Positions 1 to 8,573 of a DNA stretch of 64,000 nucleotides are shown in pieces. The stretch comes from Amycolatopsis albispora (GTDB lineage Bacteria; Actinomycetota; Actinomycetes; Mycobacteriales; Pseudonocardiaceae). Position 1 is the first letter of the stretch, and every line of letters starts with the position of its first letter. Made by a program: the position numbers and the translations under genes. Under the pieces are notes generated by a model. That model saw nothing but the letters and a program-made list of their open reading frames with translations. It was not told where the DNA came from and made no database searches. The stretch spans positions 6,696,001-6,760,000 of the forward strand of contig NZ_CP015163.1 of the NCBI RefSeq assembly GCF_003312875.1, read 5' to 3'.

Positions 1-1
1 T

Positions 2-1219
2 GACGATCGGCAGCAGCAGGTCGTTCACCCGCTCGGCCAGCTTCAGCTCGTCCTCGCTGCCCTCGCCGGTCCAGAGCTGGTCCTGGAAGGAGGCGGTGTA
101 GAGGTACACCGCGCGCAGGCCCTCGGCGTAGGCCTTCTGCAGCATCAGCGACCGGCGGACGTCCGGGTGGTGCGTGATGGTCACCCGCGGCGCGGTCTTG
201 TCCAGCATGTTCGGCAGGTCGGCGCCCTGCACGCGCTCCTTGGCGAACTCCAGCGCGTTCAGGTAGCCGGTGGACAGCGTGGCGATGGCCTTGGTGCCGA
301 CCATCATCCTGGCGTACTCGATGACCTGGAACATCTGCGCGATGCCGTCGTGCACCTCGCCGAGCAGCCAGCCCTTGGCCGGGATGCCGTGCTGGCCGAA
401 GGTCAGCTCGCAGGTGGTGGACACCTTGATGCCCATCTTGTGCTCGACGCCGGTGACGAAGGCGCCGTTGCGCTCGCCCAGCTCACCGGTCTCGCCGTCG
501 AAGTGGAACTTCGGCACCAGGAACAGCGACAGGCCCTTGGTGCCCGGCTTGGTCTCGATGCCGGGGCCCTCGGGACGGGCCAGCACCAGGTGCATGATGT
601 TCTCGGTCAGGTCCTGCTCGGCCGAGGTGATGAACCGCTTCACGCCGTCGAGGTGCCAGGAGCCGTCCTCCTGCCGCACGGCCTTGGTGCGCCCGGCGCC
701 CACGTCCGAACCGGCGTCCGGCTCGGTGAGCACCATGGTGGCGCCCCAGGACTTGTCGATCATCAGCTGCGCCCAGCGCTTCTGCTCTTCGGTCCCGTTC
801 TTGTTCACGATCATCGCGAAGTTCGGGCCCGCCATGTACATGAACAGCGGCGGGTTCGCGCCGAGGATCAGCTCGGAGGCCGCCCACTGCACGGTCGGCG
901 GCAGGCCGAAGCCGCCGAGGTCGTTGGTCAGGCCGAGGCGCCACCACTCGCCCTCGTACAGCTGCTCGTAGCTCTTCTTGAAGGATTCGGGCAGCTTCAC
1001 CGAGAAGGTCTTGGGGTCGTACACCGGCGGGTTGCGGTCCGCGTCGGCGAAGGACTCGGCCAGCGGGCCGACGGCGAGCTTGTTGAGCTCGCTCAGCACG
1101 CCGCGGGCGGTCTCCTCGTCGGACTCGGCGAGCACGCCCTTGCCGAGGCGCTCCTGCACGCCGAGCACTTCGAAGAGGTTGAACTCGAGGTCTCGGACGT
1201 TGCTCTTGTAGTGGCCCAT
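2..1219 (-). CDS. fadE5: FadE5-type acyl-CoA dehydrogenase (3' part outside window)
   Basis: FAD-dependent acyl-CoA dehydrogenase, first oxidation step of fatty acid beta-oxidation, passing electrons to ETF. The N-terminus ([20 protein letters not shown]) closely matches mycobacterial FadE5, and the flavin-side segment [16 protein letters not shown] lies in the middle domain. FadE5 proteins are about 600 residues; about 406 are present, so the C-terminal third lies beyond the left edge. The ATG at 1219 is preceded by a purine-rich GGAGCGACGA stretch. The upstream region carries repeated CGGTAACT elements that probably control it. Family assignment is firm; substrate length preference cannot be read from the sequence. 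Confidence 0.93.
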   Translation of the reverse strand, partial: MGHYKSNVRDLEFNLFEVLGVQERLGKGVLAESDEETARGVLSELNKLAVGPLAESFADADRNPPVYDPKTFSVKLPESFKKSYEQLYEGEWWRLGLTNDLGGFGLPPTVQWAASELILGANPPLFMYMAGPNFAMIVNKNGTEEQKRWAQLMIDKSWGATMVLTEPDAGSDVGAGRTKAVRQEDGSWHLDGVKRFITSAEQDLTENIMHLVLARPEGPGIETKPGTKGLSLFLVPKFHFDGETGELGERNGAFVTGVEHKMGIKVSTTCELTFGQHGIPAKGWLLGEVHDGIAQMFQVIEYARMMVGTKAIATLSTGYLNALEFAKERVQGADLPNMLDKTAPRVTITHHPDVRRSLMLQKAYAEGLRAVYLYTASFQDQLWTGEGSEDELKLAERVNDLLLPIV

Positions 1220-1283
1220 TTCGTCGCTCCGTGTCGCTCGGGGTTTCCGGTTGGGCACGCCTTAGCCGTCTTGCCCTACTGGC

Positions 1284-1315
1284 CGGTAACTTCAGGATAT
1301 TACCTGTCGGTAACT
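1284..1315 (-). promoter_or_regulatory. Candidate operator of fadE5
   Basis: Two exact copies of CGGTAACT (1284-1291 and 1308-1315), 24 bp apart, with an inverted ATTACC between them, so that TTACC-TGTC-GGTAA forms a small palindrome at 1300-1313. It sits about 65-95 bp upstream of the fadE5 start, a normal place for a TetR/FadR-type operator. A similar TTACT-N4-AGTAA element precedes the etfD-like gene at 26646. The regulator is unknown. Confidence 0.45.
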
Positions 1316-1375
1316 GGCGGCAAGCGAAACCAGCCAGATGTGATCGACGATCCTCCCCAATGGATGTGATGCCGG

Positions 1376-2173
1376 TCACTTCGCCGGTGGGGTGGCCTCC
1401 GAAAGCTGCGCGCAGGTGGCGCTGTCGTCGGCGTGCGTGATGAGGATTCCGGAGCGGAAGGCGGTGGTCACCGCGTGCGTGCGGTCCCGTGCGGACAGCT
1501 TGCGCAGGATGCTCTTGACGTGCGTGCGCACCGTCTCCACCGACAGGTAGAGCACCTTGGCGATCGCCGAGTTCTCCATGCCCTCGGCGATCAGCTGGAG
1601 CACCTGGTACTCGCGGCGGGACAGCGGCATCTGCGCACGCGGGCCGGTCGCCGGGCGGCCGTCCGCGGCGGGCTGGCGCTTGGGGCGCGCGGCGAGCGCG
1701 GCCAGCGCCGGGTCGACGTAGCGAGTCTCGAGGTGGGCGCGCCGCATGGCTTCGATGACGCGTCTCGGCTCGGCGGACCGCGGCACCGCGGCACGCGCAC
1801 CGGCGCCGATGGCGGCGGTCAGGTACCGCGAGGTGCGGGTGGCTTCGCGGATCAGCACCACCACGATCGGCGGGTGCTCCGCCGAGGCCAGCAGCCGGGT
1901 CAGGTGGCAGTTCGGGTCCAGCCCGGAGTCCAGCAGGATCATCTCCGGCCGCAGCTGCTCGCACAGCTGCAGCGCGGTGTGGTGGTTGGCCGCGTGGCCG
2001 ACCCAGGTCATGCCGTGCGAACGCTGGATGAGCGCGGACAGGCCGTCGCGGAAGATCGGCACCGACTCCACCGCGGCCACGGTGAAACCGCGGCCGCCGG
2101 TCACCGGGGGTATCGGCGGGGCGGTCATCGGCCCCGGCGGATATGCCCGGTTGGGGTCGGTGCTGCGGGTCAT
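1376..2173 (-). CDS. LuxR-family response regulator-like transcription factor
   Basis: DNA-binding regulator of the NarL/LuxR type, about 265 residues. An N-terminal receiver-like domain (roughly residues 25-145) keeps a possible phospho-acceptor Asp in MILLDSG, but the usual acidic pair near the receiver start is replaced by VES, so phosphorylation is doubtful. The C-terminal LuxR HTH (about residues 183-245) is well conserved: LSRREYQVLQLIAEGMENS then VETVRTHVKSILRKL. The ATG at 2173 was chosen because GGAG lies 7-8 bases upstream; an in-frame start 126 bases earlier lacks this support. No sensor kinase is adjacent, so it is an orphan regulator with unknown targets. Confidence 0.85.
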   Translation of the reverse strand: MTRSTDPNRAYPPGPMTAPPIPPVTGGRGFTVAAVESVPIFRDGLSALIQRSHGMTWVGHAANHHTALQLCEQLRPEMILLDSGLDPNCHLTRLLASAEHPPIVVVLIREATRTSRYLTAAIGAGARAAVPRSAEPRRVIEAMRRAHLETRYVDPALAALAARPKRQPAADGRPATGPRAQMPLSRREYQVLQLIAEGMENSAIAKVLYLSVETVRTHVKSILRKLSARDRTHAVTTAFRSGILITHADDSATCAQLSEATPPAK

Positions 2174-2430
2174 GCGATCTCCATCTTCGTGCGCGCATCG
2201 CCGCCCGGTGCCGCCCGGCCCCCCGGCCGTCCAGCACCACATGCCGGTCCCCCCTGCCGGGACCGGCCGACGATGTACCTCCTGGTTTGTGTGACTCACC
2301 GCCGGAGACCTTGTGACGCGAGATCCCCCTCATGGCCGCATCCGGGTTACCGGATTCGACTGTCAGTAAGTTACCTGGGTGACCTGGCCCACCACGGCGC
2401 AAGCTGGGCGCGGGATCGGCCTGCCGGGTG

Positions 2431-2988
2431 CTACTGAGAGTGGTCTTCCGCCTCGCTCGCCACGCGGAGTCTTCGGAACTCCCCGCCGAGCGCGGTGGGC
2501 GTCCAGTGTGCGTTCAGGCCGCTCGGATTGGGTAACACCCAGACCCTCGTTTCCGCGATCGGCTCGGCCTGCGGCCCGACCGTCGCTTTCGGACGGCCGA
2601 ACGCCGTGCGGAACGCGGTGATGCCGACCACCGCCAGCCAGCGCGGGCGGTGACGCGCGAGCTTTTCGGTGAGCACGAGCGCGCCCCGCTGCAGCTCGTC
2701 CCGGCTCAGTTCGTCGGCCCTGGCCGTGGTGCGCGAGGCCAGGTTGGTGATGCCGAGCCCGAGGTCGAGCAGCTCGCGCTGCTCCTCGGGGCGGAACCGG
2801 CGCGGGGTGAACCCGCTCGCGTGCAGCGCGGGCCAGAACCGGTTGCCCGGCCTGGCGAAGTGCAGCCCGGTCGCGCCCGAGTACAGGCCCGGATTGATCC
2901 CGCAGAAGAGCACCTTCAGCCCCGGGGCGAGCACGTCGTCGATCTCGCCGCCGCCTGCCGCTGCCAACTGCTCCCTGGTCGGTCTCAC
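2431..2988 (-). CDS. mug: G/U mismatch-specific DNA glycosylase (Mug/TDG family)
   Basis: Base-excision repair enzyme removing uracil or thymine mispaired with guanine. Diagnostic motifs are the active-site region VLFCGINPGLYS near residue 27, followed by ARPGNRFWPAL, and the C-terminal loop LPNPSGLNAHW that wedges into DNA. The GTG at 2988 (VRPTREQL) gives about 185 residues, normal for the family; upstream extension would run into the divergent VOC gene that starts at 3032. It stands alone between the LuxR gene and the VOC gene. The C-terminus ends in an acidic tail (ASEAEDHSQ). Assignment is secure. Confidence 0.92.
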   Translation of the reverse strand: MRPTREQLAAAGGGEIDDVLAPGLKVLFCGINPGLYSGATGLHFARPGNRFWPALHASGFTPRRFRPEEQRELLDLGLGITNLASRTTARADELSRDELQRGALVLTEKLARHRPRWLAVVGITAFRTAFGRPKATVGPQAEPIAETRVWVLPNPSGLNAHWTPTALGGEFRRLRVASEAEDHSQ

Positions 2989-3031
2989 GCGAACAAGTGT
3001 GCACAGCGGACCACCTGGATACGTTGGTGTG

Positions 3032-3406
3032 ATGTCCACCAAAGTTCTGGCACTGACCATCGACTGCCACGACGCCGGCCGGCTGGCCGGGTTCTGGTGC
3101 GCCGCGCTGGACTACCGCGAGATCGAGCGGTGGCAGGACGCGCACGGTGTCGAGTACCTGACCATCGGCGACCCGGCCGACGCGGACGGGCTGCGGGTGC
3201 TGTTCCAGCCCGTGCCGGAGGGGAAGCAGGTGAAGAACCGGCTGCACCTGGACCTCGGCCCGGTGGAGCGGGACCAGCGCGCGGAGGTCGACCGGCTCAT
3301 CGGACTGGGCGCCTCGCTGCTCGACGAGGCGCCCGAACACCCGTGGATCGTGCTGGCCGATCCGGAGGGAAACGAGTTCTGCGTGCTTCCCCAGCAGGAT
3401 CAGTAA
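3032..3406 (+). CDS. VOC/glyoxalase-like domain protein
   Basis: Small single-domain protein of 124 residues from ATG 3032. The beta-alpha-beta-beta-beta pattern of glyoxalase/bleomycin-resistance proteins is visible: it opens with ALTIDCHDAGRLAGFWCAAL and closes with WIVLADPEGNEFCVLP. This subgroup (Glyoxalase-like) is common in actinomycetes and generally uncharacterised. The opening metal-ligand position is not a clear His, so a metal-dependent reaction cannot be assumed. It is divergent from mug with about 43 bp between starts, and its last 7 bases overlap the 3' end of the convergent VanZ frame. Confidence 0.85.
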   Translation: MSTKVLALTIDCHDAGRLAGFWCAALDYREIERWQDAHGVEYLTIGDPADADGLRVLFQPVPEGKQVKNRLHLDLGPVERDQRAEVDRLIGLGASLLDEAPEHPWIVLADPEGNEFCVLPQQDQ

Positions 3407-4389
3407 TTGCGCGAGGTCGCGCCGGTCTCTGGGGTGAGGCGCGACAGGCCGCCCAGCGGCATGGCGTGCCTCGGCCCGGAGACCGGCTCAAAAGCGACCT
3501 CGCCCGCCGTGCCGGAGGCGCGGCCAAAATTGCGGCCGGTGGCCAAGTCGCCACGAAATGCGTAGCCTGTGTGATCTGACGCACAGCGGCGTGTGGAGGT
3601 GGCGTGGTGGAGCTTGTGCTGGTCGTGGCCCTGGTACTGGCGGTGTTCGCGGCCGCCGCGTTCCTGGTGCTGCGCGAGGACAGGCGTGCGGCCCGCCGCC
3701 ACGCGGCCCAGCGCCGGGCTCGGCTGGCGCGGCTCGGCGAAGTGGATCCCCTGGCGCCCACGCGCCTCGCCGCCACGATGGGCGACCGGCGCTTCGACCG
3801 CTGACGCCGCCCCCGCCCGCAGGGTGAGGTAGAGCGCCGCGAGCACCCAGCCCAGCGCGGCCCCGATGGTGTTCGAGAACAGGTCGTCCACGTCGAAGAT
3901 GCGGTAGACGAACGGCGCGGTGCCGAAGTTCGCCGTCACCTGCGTGAACTCGATGGCCAGCGACACGCCGAAGCCGATCGCCGCGGTCCCGGCGAAGCTC
4001 CGCTTCCAGGCCAGCCCGGCGACCACGCCCAGCGGGACCAGCAGCAGCACGTTCATCGCGAGCTGCTGGAAGGTCAGCGTGGTCAGCGCCTGCCACCCGG
4101 CCATGCCGTGCTTGCTCATCTCGGAGCCGATGTCGGCCACCCACTGGAACGGCACCAGCTGCACCGTCTGGCTCAGCCGCGGGGTGTCCGGGCCGGGCAG
4201 CGGCAGCAGCACCACGGCCAGCCCGAGGCAGGCGTACAGGGTGAACACCGCGCTGGCCAGCAGGCCCTTCGGCCGGATCCGGCCGTGCCTGGCGTGCTGC
4301 ACGATCGCCTGCGGGATGACCAGCGTTCCCCACACCGCGAGGAAGGCGAGCAGTCCGTACTGGAGGGCGGTGGCCTGTGCGTGCGTCAT
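3400..4389 (-). CDS. VanZ-family membrane protein with long unusual C-terminal tail
   Basis: Membrane protein with the VanZ core in roughly the first 215 residues: several hydrophobic helices and the signature stretch around NVLLLVPLGVVAGLAWK and GFGVSLAIEFTQ, then FDVDDLFSNTIGAALGW. VanZ proteins are linked to glycopeptide tolerance in some bacteria, but most actinobacterial members have no known role. No stop codon occurs after the core, so the frame runs another 110 residues rich in His, Gln, Arg and Gly. That tail lies opposite a plausible small gene (3604-3804) and does not look like a folded domain. The core is certain; whether the tail is a true product is not. Confidence 0.75.
   Translation of the reverse strand: MTHAQATALQYGLLAFLAVWGTLVIPQAIVQHARHGRIRPKGLLASAVFTLYACLGLAVVLLPLPGPDTPRLSQTVQLVPFQWVADIGSEMSKHGMAGWQALTTLTFQQLAMNVLLLVPLGVVAGLAWKRSFAGTAAIGFGVSLAIEFTQVTANFGTAPFVYRIFDVDDLFSNTIGAALGWVLAALYLTLRAGAASAVEAPVAHRGGEARGRQGIHFAEPRQPSPALGRVAAGRTPVLAQHQERGGREHRQYQGHDQHKLHHATSTRRCASDHTGYAFRGDLATGRNFGRASGTAGEVAFEPVSGPRHAMPLGGLSRLTPETGATSRNY
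3604..3804 (+). CDS. Possible small single-helix membrane protein
   Basis: A 66-codon frame with a GTG start at 3604 directly after a good ribosome binding site (GGAGGTGGC). It encodes one hydrophobic helix (VLVVALVLAVFAAAAFLVL), then a very basic stretch (RRAARRHAAQRRARLARL) and ends MGDRRFDR, a common layout for small actinobacterial membrane proteins. It lies wholly antisense to the tail of the VanZ frame, and the two frames are in codon-complementary register, so codon bias cannot separate them. No family was recognised. Confidence 0.45.
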   Translation: MVELVLVVALVLAVFAAAAFLVLREDRRAARRHAAQRRARLARLGEVDPLAPTRLAATMGDRRFDR

Positions 4390-4591
4390 GCCAAGAACGT
4401 TAGGAATTCGCAGGTCGCGGCCGCTTCAGTCGAAAAGCTGCCCGCTCCGCCGGGTGGTCGGCCAGATGGCCGAGGCGGCCACCGGCCGGGTGGCCGGGGC
4501 ACCGGGACGCGAATTCACCCACTGGCCGCCGTTCGCCCCTGGTGGATCCGCTTCCGGTTCGGCAAACTGCCAGCCCGGAAACGGAGGAAAA

Positions 4592-6295
4592 ATGATCTCG
4601 TCTACCCGCCTGCGCGGGCGAGCAGGCGCCCTCGGGGTGGCCGTGCTGGCCTCGCTCGGCCTGGTCGCGGCGGGTGCGCCCGCGTCAGCCGCGCCCGCCG
4701 CCACCACCGATGTCCGCCTGATCACCTTCAACGACCTGCACGGCAATCTCGAACCGCCGTCGGGCTCGTCCGGCCGGGTCACCCTGCCGGACGGGTCCAC
4801 TGTGGACGCCGGTGGCGCCGCCCACCTGGCGTCGCACGTGAAGCGGCTGCGTGGCGAGGTGAAGAACTCGGTGGTGCTCTCCGCCGGGGACAGCGTCGGC
4901 GCCTCGCCGGTGATCTCCGCGTTGTTCCACGACGAGCCGACGATCGAGTTCCTCAACTCGATCGGCGTGAAGGCGTCGGTGGTCGGCAACCACGAGTTCG
5001 ACGAGGGCTACGCCGAGCTGCAGCGCATGCAGTTCGGCGGTTGCCACCCGGACGACGGCTGCCAGTTCCGCGAGAGCTACCGCGGTGCGAAGTTCCCCTT
5101 CCTCGGCGCCAACGTCACCTTCGACAACGGCATCCCGGCGCTGCTGCCGTTCAGCGTGGAGTTCTCCGGCGGCGTGCCGATCGGCGTCATCGGCGCCACG
5201 CTGAAGGACCTGCCGACGGTGGTCACGCCCGAGGCGATCAAGGGCCTGAAGTTCGGCGACGAGGTGGCGGCGATCAACCGCACCGCCGGCCTGCTCGACC
5301 GCCTCGGCATCAAGGCGCAGGTGGTGCTGCTGCACCAGGGCGACAACACCGAGGGCGGCGGCCCCGACGACTGCAAGACGCTGCCGGGCCCGGCCACCAA
5401 GATCGCCGAGAACGTCACGCCGTCGGTCGACGTGATCTTCACCGGGCACAGCCACCAGCAGTACAACTGCACGATCAACGACCCGTCGGGCAAGCCGCGC
5501 ACGATGATCCAGGGTGCGTCGTTCGGCCGCCTGCTGTCCGTGGTGGACCTCAAGGTGGACCGCCGCAGCCGCGACGTCGTGCGGGAGCAGTCCACGGCGC
5601 ACAACGAGATCGTCACCCGCACCGGCACCCCGGACGCGGCCACGCAGCAGCTGATCGACGAGGCCAAGGTCAAGGCGGCCCCGATCGCGAACAAGCAGGT
5701 CGGCACCATCTCCGGCGACCTGCTGCGCGCGGCGGCGCCGTCCGGTGAGATGCCGCTGGGCAGCGTGATCGCCGACGCCCAGCTCGAAGCCACCAAGTCG
5801 AACGGCGCGCAGATCGCCATCACCAACCCGGGCGGCGTGCGCGCGGACCTGGTGTACGCGTCCTCGCCCGCCGGTGAGGGCGACGGCGTGGTCACCTACG
5901 GCGAGGCGTTCACCGTGCAGCCGTTCGCGAACATCATGCAGACCATCACGATGACCGGCGAGAACCTGAAGGCCGTGCTGGAGCAGCAGTGGCAGCAGGC
6001 CTCCCCGCGGATCCTGCAGATCTCGTCGACGCTGAAGTACGCGTACTCGTCGTCGGCGGCGCCGGGGTCGAAGGTCTCCGGCCTGACCATCGACGGCCAG
6101 CCGGTCGACCCGGCGGGCACCTACCGCGTGTCGGTGAACAACTTCCTCGCCGCCGGCGGGGACGGCTTCACCGAGTTCACCAAGGGCACCGACCTGGCCG
6201 GTGGCCCGGTCGACCTGGACGCGCTGATCGCCTACTTCGGCGCCCACCCGGGGGTGAACCCGCCGCCAGCGGACCGCATCACGGTCAAACCGTAA
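4592..6295 (+). CDS. Secreted 5'-nucleotidase / metallophosphatase (UshA-like)
   Basis: Exported enzyme of 567 residues expected to release phosphate from extracellular nucleotides. A signal peptide covers about residues 1-34 and ends ASAAPAA. The N-terminal metallophosphatase domain has the metal-ligand motifs ITFNDLHGN, SAGDSVGAS, VVGNHEFDEG and TGHSHQQ; the C-terminal 5'-nucleotidase domain carries ITNPGGVRADL, VQPFANIMQTI and NFLAAGGDGF. ATG 4592 follows GGAGGAAAA. A longer in-frame reading upstream lacks a signal sequence at its start and was rejected. A strong hairpin terminator follows the stop codon. Single gene, divergent from vanZ. Confidence 0.93.
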   Translation: MISSTRLRGRAGALGVAVLASLGLVAAGAPASAAPAATTDVRLITFNDLHGNLEPPSGSSGRVTLPDGSTVDAGGAAHLASHVKRLRGEVKNSVVLSAGDSVGASPVISALFHDEPTIEFLNSIGVKASVVGNHEFDEGYAELQRMQFGGCHPDDGCQFRESYRGAKFPFLGANVTFDNGIPALLPFSVEFSGGVPIGVIGATLKDLPTVVTPEAIKGLKFGDEVAAINRTAGLLDRLGIKAQVVLLHQGDNTEGGGPDDCKTLPGPATKIAENVTPSVDVIFTGHSHQQYNCTINDPSGKPRTMIQGASFGRLLSVVDLKVDRRSRDVVREQSTAHNEIVTRTGTPDAATQQLIDEAKVKAAPIANKQVGTISGDLLRAAAPSGEMPLGSVIADAQLEATKSNGAQIAITNPGGVRADLVYASSPAGEGDGVVTYGEAFTVQPFANIMQTITMTGENLKAVLEQQWQQASPRILQISSTLKYAYSSSAAPGSKVSGLTIDGQPVDPAGTYRVSVNNFLAAGGDGFTEFTKGTDLAGGPVDLDALIAYFGAHPGVNPPPADRITVKP

Positions 6296-6314
6296 CCTTT
6301 CGGCGGAATTCGCC

Positions 6315-6344
6315 CGGCCCCTCGTTCAACAGAACGGGGGGCCG
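6315..6344 (+). terminator. Hairpin terminator after the nucleotidase gene
   Basis: A 13-bp stem (6315-6327 against 6332-6344) with an AACA loop and a single G-U pair lies 19 bases after the stop codon. It has no strong T tract, as is usual in actinomycetes. Confidence 0.75.
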
Positions 6345-6359
6345 GTGCGTTATTGAGGG

Positions 6360-6857
6360 GTGGGCCCCACTTTCGACGAGTTCGTCGCGCAGCGCCTCGA
6401 TCCGCTGCTGCGCTACGCGACGGTGCTCACCTGCGACTCCCACCTGGCGCAGGACGTCGTGCAGGAGTCGCTGCTGCGGGCCCAGCAGCGCTGGCCGCGG
6501 ATCGCCGCGACGGGGCAGCCGGGCGCGTACGTGAAGCGGATGGTGACCAACGAGTACCTGTCCTGGCGTCGCCGCCGGGCCAGGGCGGACGTGTCGCTGT
6601 CGCACACCGAACTGGAGGCGCTGGGCCGCCGCAGCGACGATCCCGCCGACGACTACGACGCGCGGGACGCGATGCTCGCCGGGATCGCCGCGCTCCCCGC
6701 GAAGCAGCGCGCGGCCGTGGTCCTGCGGTACTACGAGGACTGCTCCGACGCCGAAATCGCGGTCCTGCTCGGCTGCCGCGAAGGCACCGTGCGCAGCCAC
6801 ATCTCCCGTGCGCTGACCACCCTGCGGGCCATCGAGCTGGAGGCGGAGCAAGCATGA
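6360..6857 (+). CDS. SigE-family ECF RNA polymerase sigma factor
   Basis: Sigma-70 family factor of 165 residues. Region 2 is visible as LLRYATVLTCDSHLAQDVVQESLLRAQQRW with YVKRMVTNEYLSWRR, and region 4 as LPAKQRAAVVLRYYEDCSDAEIAVLLGCREGTVRSHISRAL. The family recruits polymerase to alternative promoters, usually in response to envelope or other stress. The GTG at 6360 follows GAGG and gives the usual family length. Its stop codon overlaps the ATG of the next gene (ATGA), so the pair is translationally coupled. Confidence 0.92.
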   Translation: MGPTFDEFVAQRLDPLLRYATVLTCDSHLAQDVVQESLLRAQQRWPRIAATGQPGAYVKRMVTNEYLSWRRRRARADVSLSHTELEALGRRSDDPADDYDARDAMLAGIAALPAKQRAAVVLRYYEDCSDAEIAVLLGCREGTVRSHISRALTTLRAIELEAEQA

Positions 6858-7837
6858 CCGAGGAGCTGATCAGGGACGCGCTGGCGAAGCAGGCCGACCG
6901 CGCGCCGCACGGCGATCCGATCCGGTACGCGCTGGCCGCCGAACGCCCGTCGTCGCGGCGCGGGCTGGTGGTGGGTGTGGTCGCGGCGCTGGTGGTCACG
7001 CTCGCGCTGGTCGCGACCTCCCTGCTCGCCCCTTCGACCACCGCGCCGGTGGCCGGGTTCGCCCAGCGCGAGCTGGCCGGGCTGCCGATGCGCTACGACG
7101 CCGGCTGGCTGCCCGACGGGTACGCCGAGACCAGCCGGACCTCGTCGTACGGCCATCTCCAGACCCGGACCTGGACCTCGGGCCCGGCCACGATCTCCCT
7201 GATGGTGCAGGTGGGCGGCCGGAATCCGGTGTGGACCGGTGACCTCGCCGACGCACCGCCCGCGGACAGGGTGAGCGTGCACGGTTCGCCCGGCGCCTTC
7301 GAGCGGACCGACGATCCCGACCGGGTCCTGCTCAGCTGGCTGCCGAAGCCGGACGTCCGGCTGGGGCTGCTGTTCACCGCCGTGCCCGGCGCGCGGTCGT
7401 TCGCGCAGCGAGTCGCCGAATCGGTGCACGAGTCCGAGGACGTGCTCACCCCCCAGTTCGACCTCGGGCTGGCGCCGGAACGGGTGGAGGTCACGGTCGG
7501 CGGCAGTTCGCCCGCGACCGCCACCACCACCGTGAGCGACTCCGGGATCGGCGGGAACTGGAAGGAACTGGACGCCGTGATCGCCCCGGCGCCGTCGGAT
7601 CTCCCCGGTGGCTACGAGGTGCCGGTGCGCGGCCTCCGCGGCACCTTCGTGCCGTTCCAGCCGGAGACCGGCGCGGCGCTGAGCGTGCCGCTCGGCGACG
7701 GCCGGTGGCTGGTGCTGCGCACACCACCCGCGCAGTACGGGGTCCAGGGACCGGCCTGGGAGTCGGCGCTGGTCGAGGTGGCTGAGAAGATCGTGCTCAA
7801 TTCGGCGGTCGATTTCTCGTGGGTGGGTGCGCGTTGA
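6854..7837 (+). CDS. Membrane-anchored partner of the ECF sigma factor (putative anti-sigma protein)
   Basis: Protein of 327 residues: a short cytoplasmic N-terminus ([18 protein letters not shown]), one transmembrane helix near residues 36-57 ([21 protein letters not shown]), and a long extracytoplasmic domain of unknown fold. The ATGA overlap with the sigma gene and this topology fit an anti-sigma or sensor partner. No zinc-binding anti-sigma motif (HxxxCxxC) is present, so the role is inferred from context and topology only. The downstream ynfA-like gene starts inside its last codons. Confidence 0.7.
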   Translation: MTEELIRDALAKQADRAPHGDPIRYALAAERPSSRRGLVVGVVAALVVTLALVATSLLAPSTTAPVAGFAQRELAGLPMRYDAGWLPDGYAETSRTSSYGHLQTRTWTSGPATISLMVQVGGRNPVWTGDLADAPPADRVSVHGSPGAFERTDDPDRVLLSWLPKPDVRLGLLFTAVPGARSFAQRVAESVHESEDVLTPQFDLGLAPERVEVTVGGSSPATATTTVSDSGIGGNWKELDAVIAPAPSDLPGGYEVPVRGLRGTFVPFQPETGAALSVPLGDGRWLVLRTPPAQYGVQGPAWESALVEVAEKIVLNSAVDFSWVGAR

Positions 7838-8166
7838 CGGTGGTGCGTTCGCTGGCCCTGTTCGTGGTGGCCGCGCTGGCCGAGATCGGCGGCGCGTGGC
7901 TGGTCTGGCAGGGCGTGCGGGAGCAGCGCGGGTGGCTGTGGATGCTCGGCGGTGTGGTGGCCCTGGGGGCGTACGGCTTTGTCGCCACCCTGCAGCCGGA
8001 CGCGCACTTCGGCCGGATCCTCGCCGCGTACGGCGGGATCTTCGTGGCCGGTTCGCTGCTGTGGGGTGTGGTGCTGGACGGCTACCGGCCCGATCGGTAC
8101 GACCTGGCCGGCGCGGCGATCTGCCTGGTGGGGGTCGCGGTGATCATGTACTCGCCGCGGTCGTGA
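7834..8166 (+). CDS. YnfA/UPF0060 family small membrane protein
   Basis: Four-helix membrane protein of about 110 residues, the usual length of YnfA proteins. It shows the family pattern [18 protein letters not shown], then [20 protein letters not shown], and [30 protein letters not shown]. The family is structurally close to small multidrug resistance pumps; transport has been proposed but the substrate is uncertain. The start is probably TTG at 7834, overlapping the previous stop, or GTG at 7840; a longer reading adds non-conserved residues. Likely co-translated with the sigma/anti-sigma pair. Confidence 0.87.
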   Translation: MTVVRSLALFVVAALAEIGGAWLVWQGVREQRGWLWMLGGVVALGAYGFVATLQPDAHFGRILAAYGGIFVAGSLLWGVVLDGYRPDRYDLAGAAICLVGVAVIMYSPRS

Positions 8167-8205
8167 GTTCCCGTTCTTCCAAGCCACCGTGCGGAGAATG
8201 GGGGC

Positions 8206-8529
8206 ATGCCTACCTGGGAAGACGCGGTCGCGCTGGCGAAGCGGCTGCCGGAGGTCGAAGAGTCCACTTCGTACCGGACGCCGTCGCTGAAGGTCGCCGG
8301 CAAGTCGTTCGCCCGGCTGCGCACCGAGGCCGACGGCGGGCTCGTGCTGATGTGCGAGCTGAGCGAGAAGGAAGCGCTGCTGGCGTCGGGTGATCCGGCG
8401 TTCTACACCACCCCGCACTACGACGGTTACGGCGCGATCCTGGTCGACCTGGCGAAGGTGGACCAGCGGCAGCTGGCCGAGCTGATCGAGGACGCGTGGC
8501 GGCTGAAGGCACCGGCGCGGCTGCGCTGA
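8206..8529 (+). CDS. MmcQ/YjbR family protein
   Basis: Protein of 107 residues with the family features: an N-terminal helix WEDAVALAKRLPEVEES, the strand LKVAGKSFARL, and the C-terminal YGAILVDLAKVDQRQLAELIEDAWRLKAP. The YjbR fold resembles a double-wing DNA-binding domain, but no function is established for the family. ATG 8206 is preceded by GGGGGC. It is separated from the surrounding genes by about 40 bp on each side and runs in the same direction as the methyltransferase gene that follows. Confidence 0.85.
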   Translation: MPTWEDAVALAKRLPEVEESTSYRTPSLKVAGKSFARLRTEADGGLVLMCELSEKEALLASGDPAFYTTPHYDGYGAILVDLAKVDQRQLAELIEDAWRLKAPARLR

Positions 8530-8573
8530 TATTCGGTTTGGGCGGGCGTGGCGTGATCGCCATACTCGGCCGC

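Noticed and set aside
483..2402. A 639-codon open frame on the minus strand covering the fadE5 and LuxR region
   Set aside because: It is Arg/Gly/Ala-rich, lies in a shifted frame over two clear genes and has no family similarity.
3920..4591. A longer N-terminus for the nucleotidase (about 224 extra residues)
   Set aside because: The signal peptide begins at ATG 4592 after a strong ribosome site, and the upstream part is antisense to vanZ.
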